From Pirellulaceae bacterium (lineage in GTDB: Bacteria > Planctomycetota > Planctomycetia > Pirellulales > Pirellulaceae), in NCBI GenBank assembly GCA_013002105.1, contig JABDKS010000585.1, forward strand, positions 1-11,507: a DNA stretch of 11,507 nucleotides, read 5' to 3'. The notes beneath the pieces are model-generated. The model saw only the letters and a program-made list of their open reading frames with translations. It did no database searches and was not told the DNA's origin. This document shows, one piece after another, positions 5,917 to 11,507 of the stretch. The translations under genes and the position numbers were made by a program. Position 1 is the first letter of the stretch, and every line of letters starts with the position of its first letter.

Positions 5917-6001
5917 CGGCGGCGTCCTTCGCAGCCAGATTGACAAGTACAAACCCAGCGGCCTACGCCGCACTTTGAGAGTTAACCCAGTAGGTTTCAT
6001 T

Positions 6002-6499
6002 ATGAACCTGAACGACGTCCACCGCGGAATTACAAAACACCGTAAGCGCAAGCGAATCGGTCGCGGTCCCGGTAGCGGTCACGGCAAGACGTCCGGTCGC
6101 GGTCACAAAGGCCACAAGAGTCGCAGCGGATACAGCCGCAAACCGAACTTCCAGGGCGGTGCGATGCCGATGTTTCGTCGTGTCCCCAAGCGTGGGTTCA
6201 ATAACCGCTGGGCGGTCAGCGTATTTGCTGTCAATGTCGGCAAGTTGAACGAAGTTTTTGAGGATGGCGCAGAAGTCACGCTCGAAGCAATGTCGGCAAA
6301 GGATGTTGCCAAGGGTACCTTTGACGAAGTCAAAATCCTCGGTGACGGCGAACTGACAAAAAAGCTTACTGTGTCGGCTCACCGTTTCAGCAAGTCGGCC
6401 GAAGAAAAGATCACCAAGGCTGGTGGAACGGTCAATAAGTTGACTCCCAAGCGAACGCCCGATGAACGCGTCGCAGCATTGAACACCAGCAAGAAATAA
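6002..6499 (+). CDS. rplO: 50S ribosomal protein L15
   Basis: L15 of 165 residues. It binds 23S rRNA late in assembly of the large subunit. The N-terminal half is the usual extended glycine/basic arm ([20 protein letters not shown], residues 14-33, then [10 protein letters not shown]), followed by the globular domain with the late signature [23 protein letters not shown] 6002 gives MNLNDVH, the family start, and AGG (5992-5994) lies 7 nt upstream. An in-frame TTG at 5975 would add nine non-conserved residues and is not favoured. In most bacteria rpmD (L30) lies just before this gene; here only 85 nt separate it from rpsE. Confidence 0.97.
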   Translation: MNLNDVHRGITKHRKRKRIGRGPGSGHGKTSGRGHKGHKSRSGYSRKPNFQGGAMPMFRRVPKRGFNNRWAVSVFAVNVGKLNEVFEDGAEVTLEAMSAKDVAKGTFDEVKILGDGELTKKLTVSAHRFSKSAEEKITKAGGTVNKLTPKRTPDERVAALNTSKK

Positions 6500-6591
6500 C
6501 GCATTCGTATCGACGGCCTGTTTGTCGTAGATGGAATTTCGCGGCGGCTGGACGCTACCGCTTCACATAAATGAAATAGACGGACTGTCGC

Positions 6592-7989
6592 ATGTTTGAA
6601 AAGCTGCGAATCATTTTTTCGATTCCGGAATTGCGTAAAAAGTGCTTGCTAACGCTTGGTTTGCTGGCCATTTATCGCATCGGTTTTCACATTCCCTTGC
6701 CGATGGTCGCGACCAATTTGGCGGACGATGGCGGAGCGGCTTCGGAGTTTTTCGAAAAAGTAGCTGTGTTCGCCGCTAGCGATCTGCGTCAAGCGACGAT
6801 TTTTGGGCTCGGAATCATGCCCTATATCTCCGCTTCGATTATCTTTCAGTTGCTCGGCAGCGTTTACAAACCGCTCGAAGAGTTGAAGAAGGAAGGTGAA
6901 GCGGGTCGCAAGAAACTGAACGAGTACACGCGATACCTGACTGTCGCGATCTGCCTGGTTCAAAGTTACATGTATCTCAAGTTCATGTTGATGTCCGGTG
7001 GTAGCACCGGCTACGGAAACATCAACCCGAACTTCCTGAATGCCGATTCCAGTGGACTGTTCTGGGGCTGGCAGATCGTTGCGGTGCTGGTGATGACCTG
7101 CGGTACCGTTTTCCTGATGTGGCTCGGCGAGCAAATTGATGAATATGGGATCGGCAACGGGATCAGTTTGCTGATCATGGCGGGGATCCTTGCGCAAATG
7201 CCCAAAGCGCTGTACGAGCTGATCCGCAACATGAAGACCGAATTGACTGGGCTCAGTCGTGGTCAGGTCGGGATCGAAACCTTGATCCTCCTGGTGATAC
7301 TCTTTGTGGGGGTCGTCTTTGGGGTGGTCTTTATCACCCTTGGCCAGCGCAAGATCCCCACGCAGTCAGCCAAGTTCACGCGTGGGCGTCGGGTTTACGG
7401 CGGGACGCGTCAACACTTGCCGCTGAGAATCAACCAGGCCGGCGTGATGCCGATCATCTTTGCCAGCAGTTTGCTGATGATCCCTGGTGTGGCGTTCGGA
7501 TTCATGGCGGGAATGTTCGAAACCGGCGGATCGCTGTTTAAAGGATTTAACCTGTTTTCGTTGACGATGAGCGACCAAACGTCGTACTTCTTTAACCTGC
7601 TGTACGTCGCACTGATCTTCTTCTTCTGTTACTTCTGGACGGCCATCACGTTCAATCCCAAGGAGATGTCCGACAACCTGCGAGATAGCGGGACGTTCAT
7701 TCCCGGATATCGCCCGGGTAAAAGGACGACCGATTATTTGGAAAAGGTGATGGTTCGAATCACATACGTCGGTGCGGCCTTCCTCGCGATTGTCGCGATT
7801 GTGCCCACGATCGTTTACGGATCGCTCGGCGTTCCCTATTCGATCGCCGGTTTCTATGGTGGTACGGGACTACTGATTGCCGTCAGTGTCGCATTCGATT
7901 TGGTGCAAAAAATCGATAGCCACTTGGTGATGCGAAATTACCGCGGCCTGCTCGAAGGCGCCGGCGGTGGTGTCTCGCCAGTCGTCTAG
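6592..7989 (+). CDS. secY: Preprotein translocase subunit SecY
   Basis: SecY of 465 residues, the membrane pore through which unfolded proteins are exported or inserted with SecE, SecG and SecA. About ten hydrophobic segments can be picked out, near residues 17-38, 69-88, 115-134, 156-178, 186-203, 228-250, 284-309, 332-354, 391-409 and 415-437. Conserved elements include the TM2 region GIMPYISASIIFQLL (74-88), the cytosolic loop GQRKIPTQSAKF (251-262) and the C5 loop with GTFIPGYRPGKRTTDYL (367-383), whose Arg in YRPG corresponds to the key SecA-contact arginine of E. coli. The Gly-rich end LEGAGGGVSPVV is a modest tail. It lies 92 nt after rplO, in the standard position before adk. Confidence 0.98.
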   Translation: MFEKLRIIFSIPELRKKCLLTLGLLAIYRIGFHIPLPMVATNLADDGGAASEFFEKVAVFAASDLRQATIFGLGIMPYISASIIFQLLGSVYKPLEELKKEGEAGRKKLNEYTRYLTVAICLVQSYMYLKFMLMSGGSTGYGNINPNFLNADSSGLFWGWQIVAVLVMTCGTVFLMWLGEQIDEYGIGNGISLLIMAGILAQMPKALYELIRNMKTELTGLSRGQVGIETLILLVILFVGVVFGVVFITLGQRKIPTQSAKFTRGRRVYGGTRQHLPLRINQAGVMPIIFASSLLMIPGVAFGFMAGMFETGGSLFKGFNLFSLTMSDQTSYFFNLLYVALIFFFCYFWTAITFNPKEMSDNLRDSGTFIPGYRPGKRTTDYLEKVMVRITYVGAAFLAIVAIVPTIVYGSLGVPYSIAGFYGGTGLLIAVSVAFDLVQKIDSHLVMRNYRGLLEGAGGGVSPVV

Positions 7990-8098
7990 AGACCATTGTT
8001 TTTGTCGCGTTGTCGCCATTCGACGAAACGCTCGACTGGCCTGTTCATCGTGAGTGGTCGCGTTTTGTAGCGGTCGGGATTTCTTCCGAGGTGGTTGG

Positions 8099-8677
8099 AT
8101 GTGGATTGTACTCATCGGACCACCGGGTGCTGGTAAGGGGACACAAAGTCGCCTGCTGGCAGCAGAATTGGGCGTCCCACATCTATCAACCGGGGAAATG
8201 CTGCGAGACGCCAAGGGCAGAGATTGTCTTGGGGAAACAATCGTCAAGGAAGTCGAACAGGGACGTCTTGCGCCCGATGATTTGGTGATGCAAATCGTCA
8301 CTGAGCAGCTTTCGCAACCCGGGTATCAACTTGGTTGTCTCTTTGACGGGTTTCCCAGGACGGTCATCCAGGCAGAGCGGATGGATCACTTTTTACGCCG
8401 GCGCGATGCAAAGATGGATGCGGTAATCCATTTGCAGATTGAGACCGCGACATTGATCCAACGGATTCTCCGTCGCGCTGAGTTGGAGGATCGGGCGGAC
8501 GATACCGAAGCGACCATCAACAAACGGATGGAGGTGTTCCACATGAGAACCGCCCCGGTCATTGATTATTACCAGCGGCAAGGAATCGTCCGATCTGTTG
8601 ACGCAAGCTTGCCCGCGGATCACGTCTTGGCCGATATTCTTTCCTCGCTAGCGGATCTCGGCAAGCGGAGTCGTTAG
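8099..8677 (+). CDS. adk: Adenylate kinase, short-LID form
   Basis: Cytosolic enzyme that interconverts ATP + AMP and 2 ADP. The P-loop GPPGAGKG is at residues 7-14, the AMP-binding TGEMLR at 31-36 and the DGFPRT motif at 83-88. The LID is the short type: RRAELEDRADD (125-135) runs straight into the helix with no inserted zinc-binding or long beta-rich LID, which explains 192 residues rather than about 215. ATG 8099 is chosen because GAGG (8088-8091) lies 7 nt upstream and the protein then starts MWIVLIGPPGAGKG. The GTG at 8054 would add 15 unconserved residues. It lies 109 nt after secY; that gap holds no other recognisable element. Confidence 0.96.
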   Translation: MWIVLIGPPGAGKGTQSRLLAAELGVPHLSTGEMLRDAKGRDCLGETIVKEVEQGRLAPDDLVMQIVTEQLSQPGYQLGCLFDGFPRTVIQAERMDHFLRRRDAKMDAVIHLQIETATLIQRILRRAELEDRADDTEATINKRMEVFHMRTAPVIDYYQRQGIVRSVDASLPADHVLADILSSLADLGKRSR

Positions 8678-8807
8678 CGATCAGCGATCCTTGGTGGACC
8701 GTCAGACGCGCGGAAAAGACGTAAGATCGAATGCTCCATCGAACCATCTTGTCGGCGGATTCTGCGGCCCAAACGACCTATTTCCGTCCGACGGCCGACG
8801 ACGTGTC

Positions 8808-8834
8808 CGTAGGGTTACGTACAATAAACCTACG
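8808..8834 (+). other. Inverted repeat upstream of the PQQ-like protein gene
   Basis: CGTAGG (8808-8813) and CCTACG (8829-8834) form a 6-bp stem that can be extended by two A-T pairs after one mismatch. The loop region contains TACAAT (8820-8825), a fair -10 match, but no good -35 element sits at the expected distance. The 216-nt gap between adk and the next gene shows no intrinsic terminator. This may be a promoter or operator region, at low confidence. Confidence 0.3.
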
Positions 8835-8893
8835 TCGCGAGAGGCAAGAGGATTCGGCCTTGCGGTGATGTTCTCCAACGAAAGGGATCGATT

Positions 8894-11507
8894 GTGGTTC
8901 GTTGTCTTTATTGTGTTGTTATTACGCTGGTGATCAACTTTGTGTTGATTCGGTCTGCAGAGGCGCAGGTTGGTGTCATGCGGGCGACGCGTCCGGTTCA
9001 GTCGGCCCGTTTTATTGAAGCACCCAGGTACATACAACAGGAATTGCGTGAAGCTGAACGCGCGATCGAAGAAGACCGGATGAGTGACGCGGTGGTCCGT
9101 CTGGGCGATTTGCTTCAGCGTGATACGACCGACACAGCTGACGAAGATCTTGCGGGGCAAGATTTCTTTTTGCCACCGACCGACGGGCGAAGTGGGCGTT
9201 ACACCAATAGCAAGTTGCGTCGAGCGCGAAAGCTGGTCAGCCAGTTGCCCACTTCGGCGATTGAGACATACGAACTGCGTTATGGACCGCTAGCTCGCAA
9301 GACACTCCAGGAAGCGGCCACGACCCGTGATTGGAATGCGGTTCGAGACGTGCGCCGTAAGTACTTCCACACGACGGCTGGTTTCGAGGCCTCGTGGCTG
9401 CTTGCACAGCACGAAATGTACACCGGGCATCCCCTGGCAGCGTCGCTGTTATTGGACGACGTCGTCAAATTGCCGCGTGCGGTTAGCTATCTCGGCGATT
9501 CCATTCAGGTGCTCTACGCTGCCGCGCTGAAACTGTCGGGACGATCGCTCGCCGAAGCGGCGATGCCGACGTCGGGCGAAGTGACCATCAACGGCAAGTC
9601 GGTGACTTTGCCCACGGAAGTCGATGTCGATGAGTGGATTGCAACACGGTTTTCGTACGGACAGACGCGAGCGGGTGGCGACATTACGAGTTACCGAATG
9701 TTCGGTGCGCAACACGGTCGTAATGAGATTTCCGCGGGACAGATGCCGCTGGCCAACGCCCGGTGGCAGTTGGAAACCACGTCGACGCCGCGCGAAGCCC
9801 GCACTCTGGAAAAGTACGCGGAGGAATTGGCTGCCAGTAGCAAGCTACCACCGCCAAGTTTGATGCCGCTCCGCGTCGGTGATCAGTTACTGATGCGGAC
9901 GACGAATTATCTGTTCGGAGTCGACTACAACACGGGCAAGCGAGTTTGGAATTATCCGTGGTATTCCACGGACGAGGCTTTCGAAGACGAACAGACGCCG
10001 ATGATGTTTTCTGGTCAGCGTGGCGTCAATTCGCTGCTATCGCAACGAGTTTGGAACGACATGCCGTACGGTCAAATGACCAGTGACGGACGCCGCGTAT
10101 TCTTTGTCGACAATCTGAACGAAGTCGAAGCGGCAACATTCAGCCCGATCATGGGATTGCAGGGCACCAGACCGTCGGACAATTCGACCAATACGCTCGT
10201 CGCGCTGGATTTACCCACCGAAGGAAAGTTGCTCTGGCGACTCGGCGAAGGAGCTGATGAATCCTCTAGCCTGTCCGATGCTTTTTTTCTGGGGCCGCCC
10301 CTCCCGCTGGACGGTCGGCTTTATGTGATGGTCGAAGTCGCTGGGGACATTTTGCTTGTTTGTCTGGACTCGGTCACCGGCGACGAAATATGGCGGCAGC
10401 AATTGGTAGCCGTGGAGACTGGTTCGGTAGATATCGACATTACACGACGTGTTAGCGGAGCGACGCCGACGTACAGTGACGGTGTTCTGATCTGTCCCAC
10501 CGGTGCCGGTGCGATCGTAGCGGTGGACTTAGTTGATCGAATGTTGCGTTGGGGTGTCAGCTACAGTCGCCGGCCGATCATGCAGCAAATGATGGGCACG
10601 CGCGGTGGTTCGATTGATCCGAGTTTGTTGATGCAGCGCTGGCACCATGGTGTCGCCGTTGTCGTCGACGACGCGGTCTTCGTGACGCCAACCGAGTCCG
10701 ACACGTTGATGAGTTTGGACCTGCTTAGCGGGGCCAAACGGTTTCCGGATCGTGATCGCGAAGACAGCAGATACATGGCTGGTGTTCGCGACGGCAAGAT
10801 ATTGTTGGTTGGATCCAAGCGATTGATCGCGCTGGATTCAAAAACGGGTGACGAGCAGTGGGTCACCCAAGAAGACTTGTTGGCGCCGGGATTACAGGTC
10901 GTCGGACGTGGCGTATTTGGCGATAACGATTACCTGGTGCCGACATCGGCCAATCAATTGATTCGAATTGCGCTGGACGATGGGAAGGTACTCGAGCGAC
11001 GTGCGACTCAGTATCCACTTGGGAATTTGTTAGCTGTCGATGGTGAAGTCATCTCACAAGGTGCCACGTCGTTGTCGGTTGCTTATGGCGAGGCGTCCTT
11101 GGAACCACTCGTCAATGCGATGTTAAAGGAGGATCCCACCAATTTTGAAGCGTTGGTTCGCAAAGCTGAATTGCTGATTCAGCGTGATTCGCGGCGTGAG
11201 GCGTTGAAACTGCTCCAGCGGGCTCGTGATGTGAAATCCGACAGCGTGGAAGTGCGCATGTTGTCAGTTGCCGCCATGCTGGGTTTGCTACGAGAGGGGG
11301 CCGAGGATTCAGAGCAGCTGGCGGACCAGTTGGAGTCGATGATCGATCGACCATCCGAGCGAGTGAAATTTTTGTCACTAAGGATTCGCGCGGCGCTGAA
11401 GAATCAGGAGATTGAACAAGCGACCGATCGAATCATTCAGTTGTCGGCGTTGATCGCAGGCGATCCATTGCTGAACCACTCAGGTGAAGGGGCCGTTGAT
11501 GACGTCT
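8894..11507 (+). CDS. Exported PQQ/BamB-like beta-propeller protein with helical repeats (partial, runs off the right edge)
   Basis: The frame is open from 8828 to the window end with no stop; 871 codons from GTG 8894 are visible. GTG 8894 is chosen because AAGGGA (8882-8887) lies 6 nt upstream and a signal peptide follows: an early Arg, a hydrophobic core to about residue 19, and an A-E-A|Q cleavage site near residue 24. Residues about 25-320 look mostly helical (EAERAIEEDRMSDAVVRLGD, AREAR-type segments). From about 326 to 735 there are several PQQ-like blades, each with a strand pattern ending in '[AV]-L-D-x-x-[ST]-G-[DK]-x-x-W': GVDYNTGKRVWNY, CLDSVTGDEIWRQQL, AVDLVDRMLRWGVSY, SLDLLSGAKRF and ALDSKTGDEQWVTQ. 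From about 745 a TPR-like stretch begins (DPTNFEALVRKAELLIQRDS). It probably acts in the periplasm or at the cell envelope; the ligand and function are unknown. PQQ binding is not implied by the fold. Confidence 0.85.
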   Translation, partial: MVRCLYCVVITLVINFVLIRSAEAQVGVMRATRPVQSARFIEAPRYIQQELREAERAIEEDRMSDAVVRLGDLLQRDTTDTADEDLAGQDFFLPPTDGRSGRYTNSKLRRARKLVSQLPTSAIETYELRYGPLARKTLQEAATTRDWNAVRDVRRKYFHTTAGFEASWLLAQHEMYTGHPLAASLLLDDVVKLPRAVSYLGDSIQVLYAAALKLSGRSLAEAAMPTSGEVTINGKSVTLPTEVDVDEWIATRFSYGQTRAGGDITSYRMFGAQHGRNEISAGQMPLANARWQLETTSTPREARTLEKYAEELAASSKLPPPSLMPLRVGDQLLMRTTNYLFGVDYNTGKRVWNYPWYSTDEAFEDEQTPMMFSGQRGVNSLLSQRVWNDMPYGQMTSDGRRVFFVDNLNEVEAATFSPIMGLQGTRPSDNSTNTLVALDLPTEGKLLWRLGEGADESSSLSDAFFLGPPLPLDGRLYVMVEVAGDILLVCLDSVTGDEIWRQQLVAVETGSVDIDITRRVSGATPTYSDGVLICPTGAGAIVAVDLVDRMLRWGVSYSRRPIMQQMMGTRGGSIDPSLLMQRWHHGVAVVVDDAVFVTPTESDTLMSLDLLSGAKRFPDRDREDSRYMAGVRDGKILLVGSKRLIALDSKTGDEQWVTQEDLLAPGLQVVGRGVFGDNDYLVPTSANQLIRIALDDGKVLERRATQYPLGNLLAVDGEVISQGATSLSVAYGEASLEPLVNAMLKEDPTNFEALVRKAELLIQRDSRREALKLLQRARDVKSDSVEVRMLSVAAMLGLLREGAEDSEQLADQLESMIDRPSERVKFLSLRIRAALKNQEIEQATDRIIQLSALIAGDPLLNHSGEGAVDDV

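Noticed and set aside
5975..6001. rplO starting at TTG 5975
   Set aside because: ATG 6002 gives the family N-terminus and has AGG at 7-nt spacing.
8054..8098. adk starting at GTG 8054
   Set aside because: The extra 15 residues precede the P-loop strand without homology, and ATG 8099 has a well-spaced GAGG.
8784..8794. CCGTCCGACGG dyad in the adk downstream gap as a terminator
   Set aside because: The arms meet with a one-base centre, which cannot form a normal hairpin loop, and no T-tract follows.
8820..8825. TACAAT as a firm -10 promoter element
   Set aside because: No acceptable -35 hexamer lies about 17 nt upstream; noted only as a weak possibility.

Overview
The window is a ribosomal protein gene cluster (the S10/spc region) followed by adk and the start of a large secreted protein, all on the + strand. 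The gene content and sequences point to a planctomycete of the Pirellulaceae/Rhodopirellula type. This rests on moderate GC content, unusually long gaps between ribosomal protein genes, patchy Shine-Dalgarno use, and a secreted PQQ-like beta-propeller protein of a kind common in planctomycetes. The taxonomic assignment is inferred from general resemblance, not from a search.

Layout: 1-69 is the tail of rplV (L22). Then come rpsC (S3), rplP (L16), rpmC (L29), rpsQ (S17), rplN (L14), rplX (L24), rplE (L5), rpsN (S14, zinc-ribbon form), rpsH (S8), rplF (L6), rplR (L18), rpsE (S5), rplO (L15), secY and adk. This is the classical bacterial order, except that rpmD (L30) is missing between rpsE and rplO. 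After adk the usual map/infA/rpmJ/rpsM/rpsK/rpoA/rplQ block does not follow directly. Instead, a 216-nt gap leads to an exported protein with a PQQ/BamB-like propeller and helical repeats, which runs off the right edge.

The ribosomal proteins are ordinary in their cores. The unusual features lie at gene ends and between genes. S5 carries a 52-residue Gly/Gln/Arg-rich N-terminal extension whose only well-placed start is an ATT codon behind a Shine-Dalgarno sequence that can fold into a small hairpin. rpsC and rplP overlap by 62 nt in different frames. S17 has a 40-residue acidic/alanine-rich tail. The 169-nt rplN-rplX gap holds an array of two families of 15-nt tandem repeats. Several other gaps contain short hairpins without a T-tract.

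The genes serve one purpose up to secY: building both ribosomal subunits (S3, S17, S14, S8, S5 for the small; L22, L16, L29, L14, L24, L5, L6, L18, L15 for the large) and the membrane channel that takes nascent exported proteins. Adk balances adenine nucleotides. The final gene encodes a protein that would itself use the Sec route. No mobile element, CRISPR array, tRNA or rRNA gene was seen.
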